From assembly GCA_938023035.1 (NCBI GenBank), contig CALIDI010000004.1, positions 1-64,000 of the forward strand: a stretch of 64,000 bases of DNA. The letters run 5' to 3'. Position 1 is the stretch's first letter, and every line of letters starts with the position of its first letter. The notes beneath the pieces are model-generated. The model was given only the letters and a program-made list of their open reading frames with translations, did no database searches and was not told the DNA's origin. Below are positions 48,256 through 56,521 of the stretch, piece after piece. This DNA is from an uncultured Leptolyngbyaceae cyanobacterium (GTDB lineage: Bacteria; Cyanobacteriota; Cyanobacteriia; Leptolyngbyales; Leptolyngbyaceae). The position numbers and the translations under genes are program-made.

Positions 48256-49098
48256 TCAGAAATGGAGAGGGGCAAGAGTAGGGGGGCTAGTTGTCGTCGC
48301 TAGATCAACCAGAAGATCTGCGAGGGCTGCGCTATTTGCCAAGGGAGGGCGCAAATGAATCATTACGTCAGGATATCCCTCAGCAAATGCCTGCACTTGT
48401 TGGCTAATCGCATCGGTAATGCCACCTGCGAAGAGAAAGTAGGGGAGCACACCGATCTGCCGACAGCCAGCTTCTACCAACTCCTGAAGCCGTGCTTCTA
48501 GGTTAGGAGCCGTTGACCAGTAGGCGGCGATTGCCCCCAAATGAGTGGCTAATGCCTCAATCGGCTGGTTGGCTCCGGGTCGCCGACTGCCATGGGCTAA
48601 TAAAACCCAGGCTTCTGCAGGCAAGGGGGCCATTTGCTCAGTCAGAATCCGACGCAGACGGGGGTGAGAGCCGAGATAAGGGCAAAGCTCGAGTGCAACA
48701 GAATCCTCCAGTTTCTGCGCTGCTTGCCCGACTTCTCTGGGAAGATCCTCCATCACATGCATTCCCGGCAAGAGAAACAGAGGTAACAGCTTAATCCGAA
48801 CCGTTCGCGTGTGTTTTGCCTGAAGAAACCGTTGCCCAAACTTAAGGATTTGCTGATGCAGTGATAAGGGGCCTGTCTCCAGCATGGCAACCTCTACGAG
48901 TGGCAGTGCTGGGGTTGGGCTTGGGGCTGTTGTTGCCGTAGATTCTGGAAATAACTCCCATCCAGATGCTGGCTTGGATAGGGCTGGGCTATGGAGAATT
49001 CTGGCAGCAAACTGATGCGCCAGAGAGATAGCGGCTTGTTCTGGGCGAGGATCCGTGCTGCCATGATAAATCAATAAATATGCGACCGACTCAGCCAC
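48256..49098 (-). CDS. CbiX/SirB-type sirohydrochlorin chelatase
   Basis: A 280-residue protein with duplicated CbiX-like halves. The first half reads YLLIYHGSTDPRPEQAA and the second half VLLAHGSRRPGANQPIEALA. His in HGS of both halves is the metal-binding position. It inserts iron (siroheme) or cobalt into sirohydrochlorin. The cobA gene is just downstream (gap 132 bases), on the same strand, so an operon for siroheme synthesis is likely. Whether the metal is Fe or Co cannot be told. Confidence 0.85.
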   Translation of the reverse strand: MAESVAYLLIYHGSTDPRPEQAAISLAHQFAARILHSPALSKPASGWELFPESTATTAPSPTPALPLVEVAMLETGPLSLHQQILKFGQRFLQAKHTRTVRIKLLPLFLLPGMHVMEDLPREVGQAAQKLEDSVALELCPYLGSHPRLRRILTEQMAPLPAEAWVLLAHGSRRPGANQPIEALATHLGAIAAYWSTAPNLEARLQELVEAGCRQIGVLPYFLFAGGITDAISQQVQAFAEGYPDVMIHLRPPLANSAALADLLVDLATTTSPPTLAPLHF

Positions 49099-49382
49099 TA
49101 ACTCACTACCTTATCGATTTCAGAAGAACACCGACAGCCCTCGTCAAAAAGTTTAGGATAAACCTACTGGCTCCAATGCCGATGCGGGGCAGTCTCCTTG
49201 ACCTGTCGTCGCCCTAGGCAAAATGACGTAGCTATCACTGGTCAATTGCGATAATCCTATCGATCTAGACAAGCCGCCTCTGTCAACTTGACAACAAATG
49301 ACAGAGGTGGAGCATTGCTAGCTTAGTTGTGAATCCCTACTCTAAACGCAATAACGGGCAAGTCTAGACCCAGTCTAGGGTT

Positions 49383-49934
49383 CTAGTTAGCACTTTGCAC
49401 GTAGGCCAAGGTAAGGCTGTCGTGAGCCAAAAAGTGAGCTAGGTGAAAAGCCCGATCTTCCGTCTCTAGCAACATTTCCTCATACATTAGGCGGGTCGCG
49501 CGATCGCCCAAACTCTCGGCCTGACCTGCTTGCCGACGCAGTGCTGTAATGATAGCCTGCTCAGCCTTCAGGTCATTTTCCAGCATGTTTCGACAGCTAA
49601 AAGCCCCATCTGGCTCTGGGGTAAAGCAGCACAATTCTGCCAATTTTGTAAAACTGGCCGCTGGAATACCACCTAACCCATTCAAGCGTTCACCCAGCTT
49701 GTGAACGTAACCCTTGGCGGAGTTGGCACTGTCGTTAAAAAACTCATGCAAGCTATAGAACTCTGCACCTTCAACCACAAAATGATGCTTTTGATACTGC
49801 AAGTAAAGAGCCTGGAAACTTGCCAAGAGGATATTCATCCCCTCGCAAATTGGCGTTGAAACAGAGTGATCAAACAGAACAGGGTTATCGCCAACTTGAT
49901 CAAAAGCACGGACTAAGCCTTGAATTTCAGCCAT
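49383..49934 (-). CDS. dps: Dps-family ferritin-like protein (His-type ferroxidase site)
   Basis: A 183-residue DNA-protecting, iron-storing Dps protein. Dps active-site residues align in E. coli numbering to His51 (KHHFVVEG), His63 (SLHEFF), Asn67 (where Asp is usual), His78 (where Asp is usual) and Glu82 (GERL). The two substitutions make a His-type ferroxidase centre like the one reported for a Nostoc Dps (Dps4). It lacks an N-terminal Lys-rich DNA-binding tail. There are 860 gene-free bases upstream, probably with regulatory sites. Confidence 0.9.
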   Translation of the reverse strand: MAEIQGLVRAFDQVGDNPVLFDHSVSTPICEGMNILLASFQALYLQYQKHHFVVEGAEFYSLHEFFNDSANSAKGYVHKLGERLNGLGGIPAASFTKLAELCCFTPEPDGAFSCRNMLENDLKAEQAIITALRRQAGQAESLGDRATRLMYEEMLLETEDRAFHLAHFLAHDSLTLAYVQSAN

Positions 49935-50798
49935 GGTGTTCTCCTTAAATATCGAAATATCGGTTTTCTACTCCTGTGAATCAACTCATGCAGTGAATCA
50001 ATTCGTAAAACGCTGCCCAAGCTTCCATTAGCATTAAAGAAAAGCTGGTGAAGGCAAGAGAATCAACCGAGAAAATTTAGTGAAGTCGCCTCCAACCCCA
50101 TCTCCTGGATAAAGCTCTAAGAGGAGGAGTTTAAAGGTTTCCGCGATGAACCCAGATTCACGCTCTCTTCGGCTGCGCCTAGTAAAGCCAAGGCTCCCCT
50201 GAAAAAGGGCGCCAGGGGAAGGAATTGTCTGGGTATCTAGTCTCACGGAGCTTGCCTTTTCAAACGTTGCTTGCCTTAACCAGAAGTGTTAACTGTTCCA
50301 GACAAAACACAACTCAACTAGTTATTTGATTTTGTTATTTGACTTCACTACAGATAGAAGGTTGTTCTAAGCCACTCTCAGCCAGAGTCAACCTTACTAA
50401 CGGAGTTGAGTATAACACAGGTAAAAATTAGCTTAAAGACCGGGAAAAGGTCTCCTGAGAATTATTTTCAACATAAAAATAGAAGGTACTTTATCCAAAA
50501 ACGAGAATGATTTCAATGAATTTCAATCCTATGTCGAGCTTCTGAATAAAATTTTCAACAGGTATAGGATGCGTTTTGAAAGCGCTTAGGCTAGTTCTCT
50601 AGCGGGCATCTTCGCTTGGCGATCGCTCAACTATACCGTAAGGAGCACAAAAAGATGCCTAATGTTAGTTTTGCTAGAACGTCATTTAACTAGAAGGTAA
50701 AGGTTGTAGAAGGTAAAGGTTGATCTAAATGAAAGGTCAGGCAAGCTTTCTCAAATGAACGCATCGTTTAGACAGAAAAACGGATGTTTGATCAAGCA
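49935..50798. other. Long intergenic region upstream of dps
   Basis: About 860 bases, AT-rich. It contains an exact 16-base tandem duplication TAGAAGGTAAAGGTTG (50691-50722) and a GC-rich inverted pair CCCCTG/CAGGGG near 50190-50220. A minus-strand frame at 50034-50246 looks random. I see no clear operator for dps. Confidence 0.5.
50691..50722. repeat. Exact 2 x 16-base tandem duplication
   Basis: TAGAAGGTAAAGGTTG occurs at 50691-50706 and unchanged at 50707-50722. Confidence 0.9.
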
Positions 50799-51167
50799 TT
50801 ACTTTTCTTCTGCCTGATAAACATGAAATTGTCCGGCGATCCCAATTGTTTTGAATTCATAGGCAGGTAGGTAGGATGAAATTGAGAGGTCTGTTATATA
50901 AATACTCAATAACAACAGGTTGATTCGTGTTGTTTTATTGGCAACAAGTTGCTGAATCTGGGTCTGGTTTTGTTGTAAGAGGCGGCGGCATTCGCTTTGC
51001 AGGCCGAAGGGGGCTTGGGTACAGAGCTGGTTATCTGCATAGGTAGAGAGCTGCCGAGTCGCAAAGTGCTCATAGGCGACTTCGCTGGGGTTTGTCAGGG
51101 CTAGCATTCCAGCCAAACCAGCTAGGGCTGCTATACCTGCGCTTGCCACGAACTTCCAGGTTTTCAT
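50799..51167 (-). CDS. DUF4359 family exported protein
   Basis: A 122-residue protein starting MKTWKFVASAGIAALAGLAG, a signal-anchor. The preferred start ATG 51167 is 12 codons inside the longest frame (51203). The remainder contains TNPSEVAYEHFATRQLSTY and the end YLPAYEFKTIGIAGQFHVY, which are typical of the DUF4359 family (small exported proteins of cyanobacteria). Two Cys (LCTQAPFGLQSEC) may form a disulfide. Function unknown. Confidence 0.75.
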   Translation of the reverse strand: MKTWKFVASAGIAALAGLAGMLALTNPSEVAYEHFATRQLSTYADNQLCTQAPFGLQSECRRLLQQNQTQIQQLVANKTTRINLLLLSIYITDLSISSYLPAYEFKTIGIAGQFHVYQAEEK

Positions 51168-51323
51168 AGGTTGCTCACTGAAGTTAAATGAAGCATAGTT
51201 CACCGGGCAAGAAGATGATGCCCCTAGGAGCAGGCGACGCCTAGGATTTGCTTGAACAGAATCAGCGCAGCGACCCGTTGCCCCGTCGCAAAGTCCCTAA
51301 ACTTTCTTCAGGCATCTAGCAGT

Positions 51324-51956
51324 TTAGGCGAGATGTTGAATCACGTTCACCAGCTCCTCAGGATGATGAACCAGGTAATCGGGTTTTTGTTTCGCTAAGA
51401 CCTCGCTAGAGCTGAAGCCCCAACTCACGGCGATCGCTACAACCCCTACCTTATGTGCCGCTTCTACATCCCGAGTTTCATCACCCACATAGATAACCCG
51501 TTCAAGCTCTAGTTGGTGCTGCTGAATCACCCGACGAATGACCTTGCCTTTGCCAAATAAGGTTAACCCAGAAACAACATAATCAAATAAATCACCCAAC
51601 TGCTGTTGCTGCAAAAAAGTCTCGACGTTTTCCGTTGAGTTAGAGGTGACAATTCCCAACCAGTGCCCCTGGTCTTTGAGAGCCGATAGACTCTCCCGCA
51701 TTCCAGGAATCAGTTTCAGAGTAGTAATTTCTCGATTCATCTCACGGCGCAACCGCCGCAGCAAAAAGAGCAACTGCCAGATATTGACCCCTGACCGCTG
51801 CACCACTTCTTTAGAGGTCAGATTTTTAAGATGGCGAATATCTTCTGGATTAGCTGTTGGGTAACCGTACTCAACCGCCAGCCGATTGGCAATCCTAAAG
51901 ATCAGCTCGAAAGAGTCGGCGATCGTGCCATCAAAATCAAAAAGAATAACCTTCAC
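51324..51956 (-). CDS. HAD-family hydrolase (phosphoglycolate phosphatase-like)
   Basis: A haloacid-dehalogenase-type phosphatase. The catalytic Asp is in ILFDFDGTIADSF, with the motif II Ser/Thr in GIVTSNST, Lys in FGKGKVIRRVI and motif IV in YVGDETRDVEAAHKVGV. A GTG at 51956 gives the usual family start and 210 residues. The frame continues to 52112 with 52 extra residues that look non-native. It resembles Gph-like enzymes that remove 2-phosphoglycolate, but the substrate is not certain. Confidence 0.85.
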   Translation of the reverse strand: MKVILFDFDGTIADSFELIFRIANRLAVEYGYPTANPEDIRHLKNLTSKEVVQRSGVNIWQLLFLLRRLRREMNREITTLKLIPGMRESLSALKDQGHWLGIVTSNSTENVETFLQQQQLGDLFDYVVSGLTLFGKGKVIRRVIQQHQLELERVIYVGDETRDVEAAHKVGVVAIAVSWGFSSSEVLAKQKPDYLVHHPEELVNVIQHLA

Positions 51957-52195
51957 GGTGGTTTCGCAATTGAAAGGAAGACAGAGTAAAGAGCAGTCAA
52001 GGTTGCTCACCCATCGGTTGTTGGCTGCAACAAAGCCCAACTGAGCCGTCACAAAACCGGGCAGGGCTGCGGCCTCGACAGACAGTGAATCATTAGGTGG
52101 ACAGTTAAACAATGTAGAGGCGAATACCCAGCGGGACGAAAATGTTAGGGCTTCTTTATAAATCTTTCTTAAGAGTGAGAATTTAAATAAAATCG

Positions 52196-52201
52196 TATAA
52201 T
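52196..52201 (+). promoter_or_regulatory. -10 box of the DUF4278 gene
   Basis: The hexamer TATAAT lies about 25 bases before the conserved first stem of the riboswitch, the right distance for transcription to start just before the leader. No NtcA-type GTAN8TAC box is obvious. Confidence 0.6.
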
Positions 52202-52223
52202 AAGATACAGATATAAGACAAAT

Positions 52224-52317
52224 CGTTCATCTTGAAAGTAAAGTCACTGAAGTCAGGTTACCGACCAAGCAGTGGCCTACTCAAGACGGAAGTAGGGTCT
52301 CCCGAAGGAACGCGCCT
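52224..52317 (+). ncRNA. Glutamine riboswitch (glnA/downstream-peptide type)
   Basis: The leader has the three-stem architecture of glutamine riboswitches. Stem P1 pairs CGTTC (52224-52228) with GAACG (52308-52312). P2 pairs GTCACTG (52243-52249) with CAGTGGC (52270-52276). P3 pairs CCTACT (52276-52281) with AGTAGG (52291-52296). The signature strings AAGACGGAAGTAGG and CCCGAAGGAACGCGCC are both present. It ends 45 bases before the DUF4278 ATG, so glutamine would control that gene. In cyanobacteria this class controls glutamine synthetase inactivating factors and other small nitrogen-control proteins. Confidence 0.92.
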
Positions 52318-52361
52318 CAACCCCATACACTCATCATCAACTTCACCAAGAGGCGGATATT

Positions 52362-52766
52362 ATGAAACTCTCCTATCGTGGCAACACATACGAATACAGC
52401 CAGCCTACCCTGGAAGTGACTGAAGGAGAAATCCTAGGTCGTTATCGCGGGGCCTATTGGCGTTGTCGGACTCTTGCAGAGCTACCGATTGCGACCGAGA
52501 GTCATGTTCTACAATACCGTGGAGTGAGCTATGCTTCCAATCCTACGATGGGTATTCGTCCGGTGGAAGTTGCACAAGGCTGGAGGCCAAGGGCGGTGGA
52601 ACGGGCGATGAAGCCATCCGTTGATGCCGCTAGTAATGAACTTGCAAGAATTCATCGACTCAATTTGCAGCAACGGTTAGAGCGGCGTTTGCAAGCAGCC
52701 AGGGAGCGGGGTGATACCACGCTGGTCAATTTGCTAGAAGCAGAACGCAAAACCCTGGCGCTGTAG
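52362..52766 (+). CDS. DUF4278 protein under a glutamine riboswitch (PirA-related)
   Basis: A 134-residue protein that opens MKLSYRGNTYEYSQPTLEVT, the DUF4278 signature, with a related second motif LQYRGVSYASNPTMG. The C-terminal half is charged and helical (ARIHRLNLQQRLERRLQAAR). DUF4278 is the family of PirA, a small regulator that binds PII and controls arginine synthesis in Synechocystis, although PirA is much shorter. The glutamine riboswitch makes a role in nitrogen regulation likely. The start has GAGGCGG nine bases upstream. A strong terminator follows. Confidence 0.85.
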   Translation: MKLSYRGNTYEYSQPTLEVTEGEILGRYRGAYWRCRTLAELPIATESHVLQYRGVSYASNPTMGIRPVEVAQGWRPRAVERAMKPSVDAASNELARIHRLNLQQRLERRLQAARERGDTTLVNLLEAERKTLAL

Positions 52767-52823
52767 ATGGCAAATAACACAAAAAAAGTAAGGACGAGAA
52801 ATGAAGCTGCCTTACGTAGATTG

Positions 52824-52857
52824 CCACCAGAGCGATAACGCTGCTGGTGTTTTTTTA
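52824..52857 (+). terminator. Rho-independent terminator of the DUF4278 gene
   Basis: CACCAGAGCG and CGCTGCTGGTG pair around ATAA, with seven T following (TGTTTTTTTA). It is 58 bases beyond the stop, a classic intrinsic terminator. Confidence 0.92.
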
Positions 52858-52988
52858 CGGCGATCGCCAAGTTGCTGAAGATGACTTGGGGTGCAAGATG
52901 TCAACCCCTAAGCCCCCTTCTAAACTAGGTAGTCTAATTCTAAGCGATAGAGCAACTGTGAACTGGCAAGTCTCGCTAGAACTGACGA

Positions 52989-53037
52989 CTGAGCATTTGG
53001 TTTTGCCCTTAGCTTTTTGACCAAAGCGATAAACTGG
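52989..53037. repeat. Small palindromic element, copy 5 (right half)
   Basis: GAGCATTTGGTTTTGCCC, then TTAGCTTTTTGACCAAAGCG and ATAAACTGGG match the right ends of copies 1, 3 and 4. The left arm is not recognisable. It lies just downstream of the response-regulator gene. Confidence 0.65.
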
Positions 53038-53059
53038 GAAAACCAGGAACCTGCCGGTT

Positions 53060-53710
53060 CTACGCCATATTGTTTTCCAAGGCCCAGCGGGCTAACTCTG
53101 TGCGATTGTGCAACCCTGTTTTGCCCAACATATTACTCACATGGCTTTCAATCGTGCGCTGGCTAACGTTTAATTCTTCTGCAATCTCGCGGTTTGCCAT
53201 ACCCCGAGCAACGTATTGCACCACCCGTAGCTCAGTTGGAGTCAGCTCAACATCAAAGGGCACCTGAATTTTAGGGCCACTCTCAGGAGCACGGCCAGGG
53301 CGATGATCGGCAATACGAGCCGCCTGCTTGAGGGAAGACTCAACCTGAGCCACTAATTCTTCTGGTTCAAAGGGCTTCACCATATAAACATCGGCCCCGG
53401 TATTGAGACCCTTAACCCGATCTTGGCTTTGCCCCTTGGCAGAGAGAAACAGTACTGGGATCCAACTTGTACGAGAGTCTTCTCTAACATGCTGCACCAA
53501 AGAGTATCCATCCATCTCTGGCATCATCACGTCGCAAATAATCATATCCGGCAGGTCTTTCTCTAAGACTTCTAGAGCCTCTCGACCGTTTTCAGCCGTC
53601 ATGACCTCATAACCACGAAACTCCAGGTAATCCTTGACCAGCAAAATCAGATTTGGGTCATCGTCAATCAGCAGTAATCTTCTGTGATTTCCTACGCCAG
53701 TCTCTTTCAT
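53060..53710 (-). CDS. LuxR/NarL-type response regulator (Ycf29-like)
   Basis: A REC plus LuxR-HTH response regulator of 216 residues from ATG 53710. An upstream ATG at 53743 is in frame. The phosphoacceptor is Asp60 in IICDVMMPEMDG, with Lys112 in MVKPFEPEEL. The HTH at the C-terminus has LTPTELRVVQYVARGMANRE and NVSQRTIESHVSNMLGKTGL. It resembles the Ycf29 type of plastids and cyanobacteria. No histidine kinase gene is adjacent. The target is unknown. Confidence 0.9.
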   Translation of the reverse strand: MKETGVGNHRRLLLIDDDPNLILLVKDYLEFRGYEVMTAENGREALEVLEKDLPDMIICDVMMPEMDGYSLVQHVREDSRTSWIPVLFLSAKGQSQDRVKGLNTGADVYMVKPFEPEELVAQVESSLKQAARIADHRPGRAPESGPKIQVPFDVELTPTELRVVQYVARGMANREIAEELNVSQRTIESHVSNMLGKTGLHNRTELARWALENNMA

Positions 53711-54282
53711 GCTGTGATACTCACTCTTCCTGGTTAATTTCAATCACTGACCAAGGCGGCCAGGGTTAAAACATGCAAACGCTAAGAAATCTTAATTGGA
53801 GATTGGGCCTGTAAGCCTATAAACGAAGACTTTTCACAAAATGACTTGATTAAACGAGACAGAAGCCCAGACCTAAAATGCTGCCTAGCGTCAAACGACG
53901 GGCTTTGACTTGAATAATGGTTTAACTCGGCGGGGACTATAAGCGGGTAAGACTTCGTTGTAGCCCCCGATTAACCTAACCAACATTTTAGAGAGGGTTG
54001 GGGTTTACGCTGTAATCTCAACAAATCTAAATATTCTTTAGAGAGGCTAAGCGCAGTTCTGGCAGGGAAGGAAGTTCCGCTGCACCCTCCCTATTATAGA
54101 TCCTGGCGGGAAAAGTGCTGTTTGATTCATTACATGGATTGTCGGTGAGTTTTCCAAGATTGACGGGAAAGAAATCGCACGATCGCAATCAATCGCATTG
54201 GAACTAGGTGGGGCGAGGGAGGTTTGCGGTTCTCCTGACAGCTACGAGGCTGATTGTGCCGATGCTTCACAGGCTTGACAAG
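53711..54282. other. Intergenic region upstream of response regulator
   Basis: About 570 bases without a gene. No recognised repeat copy. A CCAAC/GTTGG hairpin-like pair near 53979-54001 is the only structure seen. Confidence 0.45.
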
Positions 54283-54729
54283 TTACTCAGTAGGACTGCT
54301 ACTCGCGGGTGCGATCGCTTCTGGATCAGTAAAACCAGGTAAGGGGTGCACCAAAAAGGCATATTCCTGGACGATTTGGTTACCGATCAAGTGCTCTTGA
54401 ATGATGCGCTCAATCACCGCTGGCTGGGCGCTGTGATACCACACCCCATCCGGGTAAACAACGAGGATAGGCCCCTGGGTGCAAACCCGCAGGCAGTTTG
54501 CTTTAGTACGAAAAATACAGACCGGCGGCCCCTCTGACTGAGGAGGTGTATCGGGTGAGATCTGGTCAAGCTTGAGTGCTTTGAGGCGTTGCTTTAAGTA
54601 TTCCCAAGCATCCAGCCCCACGGAGCGATCGCAGCATTTGGGCTTTGTCTGGTCGGCACAGATAAAGACGTGCCGCTGAATTTGGTTAAGCCCTAATGCT
54701 TTAACGGCGCTCTGCAAAGTATCATCCAC
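54283..54729 (-). CDS. Thioredoxin-like [2Fe-2S] ferredoxin
   Basis: A thioredoxin-fold [2Fe-2S] ferredoxin of 148 residues if it starts at GTG 54729. The longer frame to 54786 would run into tRNA-Leu and is rejected. Cluster ligands are in [13 protein letters not shown] and CLRVCTQGP, the last two Cys spaced by three. The [18 protein letters not shown] segment is also typical. It resembles the small ferredoxins of cyanobacteria with unknown redox partner. Confidence 0.85.
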   Translation of the reverse strand: MDDTLQSAVKALGLNQIQRHVFICADQTKPKCCDRSVGLDAWEYLKQRLKALKLDQISPDTPPQSEGPPVCIFRTKANCLRVCTQGPILVVYPDGVWYHSAQPAVIERIIQEHLIGNQIVQEYAFLVHPLPGFTDPEAIAPASSSPTE

Positions 54730-54760
54730 AGCTGATGACCAAAGAAAAAATAAAAAGTAT

Positions 54761-54841
54761 GGGCAGAGCGAGACTCGAACTCGCATGACCGAAGTCGCCG
54801 CATTTTGAGTGCGGTGCGTCTACCAATTCCGCCATCCGCCC
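54761..54841 (-). tRNA. tRNA-Leu (anticodon CAA)
   Basis: An 81-base tRNA on the minus strand. The acceptor GGGCGGA pairs with TCTGCCC. The anticodon stem CCGCA/TGCGG carries the loop CTCAAAA, whose anticodon CAA reads UUG. D arm (GGCGGAATTGGTAGACGC) and T loop (GAGTTCGAGTCTC) are normal. It has the long variable arm of leucine tRNAs. The 3' CCA is not encoded. Confidence 0.97.
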
Positions 54842-55027
54842 GTAGACTTAAGCTTCCCTATTATACTGAACCTGTCTCATTTTGCGTAGCATTTGCTGGA
54901 AACCGCAAACAGTGATGCCGTAACGAGGGAGGTAGAAGCCAATTCGCATGATTGCTGTTGCGCCTTTCCTCTCCCTCTCTCATTGCTCGGTTCGCTTAAC
55001 TGCTGAGATTGCAGAAGTGGTTAGCCC

Positions 55028-55195
55028 TTAGTGATTGCACTCGCAACCCGTATGACCGCAACCAGCACCGTTGGGGTGACCATTGGCGCAAGCTTCGCCA
55101 CAGTAGGCTCTCCCATCTTTCATTACAGCATCTGCCAGATTGACAACGCAAAGGCAATCAGGGCAAGCACACTTCATTTGAGTCACGGTGGTCAT
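55028..55195 (-). CDS. smtA: Metallothionein SmtA
   Basis: A 55-residue cytoplasmic metal-binding protein, MTTVTQMKCACPDCLCVVNL, with the zinc-cluster Cys/His pattern (CACPDCLC, YCGEAC, GCGHTGCECNH). It binds zinc and cadmium and protects the cell. Its 5' region holds a perfect SmtB-type operator (55227-55252). An smtB-type regulator gene is not in the window, whereas in Synechococcus PCC 7942 smtB is divergent from smtA. Here the divergent gene is recR. Confidence 0.96.
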   Translation of the reverse strand: MTTVTQMKCACPDCLCVVNLADAVMKDGRAYCGEACANGHPNGAGCGHTGCECNH

Positions 55196-55226
55196 TGGAG
55201 CTTCCTCAATTCGACTCCTTTATATT

Positions 55227-55252
55227 AACACATGAACAACTGTTCATGTGTT
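55227..55252. promoter_or_regulatory. Perfect 12-2-12 SmtB/ArsR-type operator
   Basis: The arms AACACATGAACA and TGTTCATGTGTT are exact complements, separated by AC. This is the 12-2-12 palindrome bound by SmtB/ZiaR/BxmR repressors. On the minus strand it is immediately followed by TTAATATAA, a possible -10 box of smtA. On the other side it is 51 bases from the recR ATG, so it may affect recR as well. Confidence 0.94.
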
Positions 55253-55302
55253 TGCAGATCGAATTTTGTTTGATTGCCTAACCCCTTAGTTCGATAAAGG
55301 GG

Positions 55303-55953
55303 ATGCTGGAATTGACGCTGACTCTTAACATAGGAAATAGCTCTCTGGGAGATACTGCCGTTTATACTCGTCCTCTTGCCCGTTTAATTGAGCAGTTGCA
55401 ACACCTACCTGGGATTGGGCCTAAAAGCGCCCAGCGCTTAGCTTTGCACATCATCAAACGCCCCGAAGCAGAGGTTAAAGCCCTAGCTACTGCATTGATG
55501 GAGGCTAAAACCCAGGTAGGGTTTTGCTCTGTTTGTTTTCATCTTTCGGCAGAACCGGTTTGCGAGATTTGCCGATCGCCCAATCGAGATCACAGCACCC
55601 TCTGCATTGTGGCGGATTCGCGTGATGTCATCGCCCTGGAAAAAACCCGCGAGTACCGGGGGAAGTACCATGTGTTGGGTGGCCTGATTTCGCCAATGGA
55701 TGGGATTGGCCCCGATCAGTTAACGATTCAACCGTTAGTGCGACGAGTGAGTCAGCAAAAGATTGAGGAGGTGATTATTGCAATTAGCCCAAGCGTCGAG
55801 GGGGAAACGACAACGCTCTATGTGGGGCAGTTGCTCAAGCCCTTTACGAAGGTCACACGCATTGCTTTTGGCCTGCCTATGGGGGGGGATTTAGAATATG
55901 CCGATGAAGTGACGCTGGCACGGGCATTGGAAGGACGGCGCGAATTGGAGTGA
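55303..55953 (+). CDS. recR: Recombination protein RecR
   Basis: RecR works with RecF/RecO to load RecA at gaps. The 216-residue protein has the HhH motif ([20 protein letters not shown]), a C4 zinc finger ([16 protein letters not shown]), the Toprim domain ([18 protein letters not shown]) and the C-terminal Walker-like part. The sequence proper begins around [12 protein letters not shown], so the 20 residues from ATG 55303 may be an unusual extension. AAAGGGG is just before the ATG. The gene is divergent from smtA. Confidence 0.95.
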   Translation: MLELTLTLNIGNSSLGDTAVYTRPLARLIEQLQHLPGIGPKSAQRLALHIIKRPEAEVKALATALMEAKTQVGFCSVCFHLSAEPVCEICRSPNRDHSTLCIVADSRDVIALEKTREYRGKYHVLGGLISPMDGIGPDQLTIQPLVRRVSQQKIEEVIIAISPSVEGETTTLYVGQLLKPFTKVTRIAFGLPMGGDLEYADEVTLARALEGRRELE

Positions 55954-56059
55954 GAAATGCTGAGGCCAAAGTGGGCAAGCACCTTGGAGCTTAGATCGTG
56001 GAGCTTAGCAACGAAACCTGATGCGTATCGTACAGCAAGAGGCTGCTCTGACGGTTGCC

Positions 56060-56389
56060 TTAATACTCTAGGCAGAAGGTGGTAAAATCGCCAGGATTGG
56101 CAAAAGCGGCCATCGGGCGGCGAACCCCTGCATCTCGGCGAACGGTAACCACTTCATGATCGCGGAGGATATGGGCGGTGGTTTCTAACCCTTGGATTTC
56201 ATCCTCGATCGCGCCAAGCCGCTCTTGAATGCGATCGCGCCGTTCTTCTAAAACAGTTAGCTCTTGCTGAAGGCGCTTCTTTTCATTCACGAGCTTATAA
56301 ATATCTAGATAGGCGGCGGCTTCGGTCTGCTGACGCGGCATCGTACTAATTTTGGGGCGGATCTGTGGCTGACGCGGACGGGGGCGCAT
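56060..56389 (-). CDS. Small coiled-coil protein of unknown function
   Basis: A 109-residue protein from ATG 56389 (MRPRPRQPQIRPKISTMPRQ). A basic proline-rich start (1-25) is followed by a coiled coil (YLDIYKLVNEKKRLQQELTV to LGAIEDEIQGLETTAH). The C-terminus FANPGDFTTFCLEY ends with aromatics. The longer frame to 56530 overlaps the divergent selD gene and is not favoured. Proteins of this layout are sometimes annotated as gas-vesicle related in cyanobacteria, but I cannot confirm that here. Confidence 0.6.
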   Translation of the reverse strand: MRPRPRQPQIRPKISTMPRQQTEAAAYLDIYKLVNEKKRLQQELTVLEERRDRIQERLGAIEDEIQGLETTAHILRDHEVVTVRRDAGVRRPMAAFANPGDFTTFCLEY

Positions 56390-56521
56390 AGGAGTTTCTC
56401 CACGGGGATACTTTAGTTTTCCCAGTTGGGTCAAAAATTTCAAAATGAAAGATGAAAAAGTTAACAACTGGCGGGCAATCGTCTGCTTGCTTTCGAATGG
56501 GCCTATCGGCAGCCTAAACAG

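Larger units (their letters stand above)
51957..52361. other. Upstream leader region of DUF4278 gene
   Basis: About 400 bases without a gene. The left part is AT-rich upstream of the promoter (TATAAT at 52196-52201). The right part is the glutamine riboswitch leader (52224-52312) and a ribosome site GAGGCGG before the ATG at 52362. Confidence 0.7.

Noticed and set aside
54730..54786. Upstream extension of the ferredoxin frame
   Set aside because: It runs into the tRNA-Leu gene, so the real start must be downstream.
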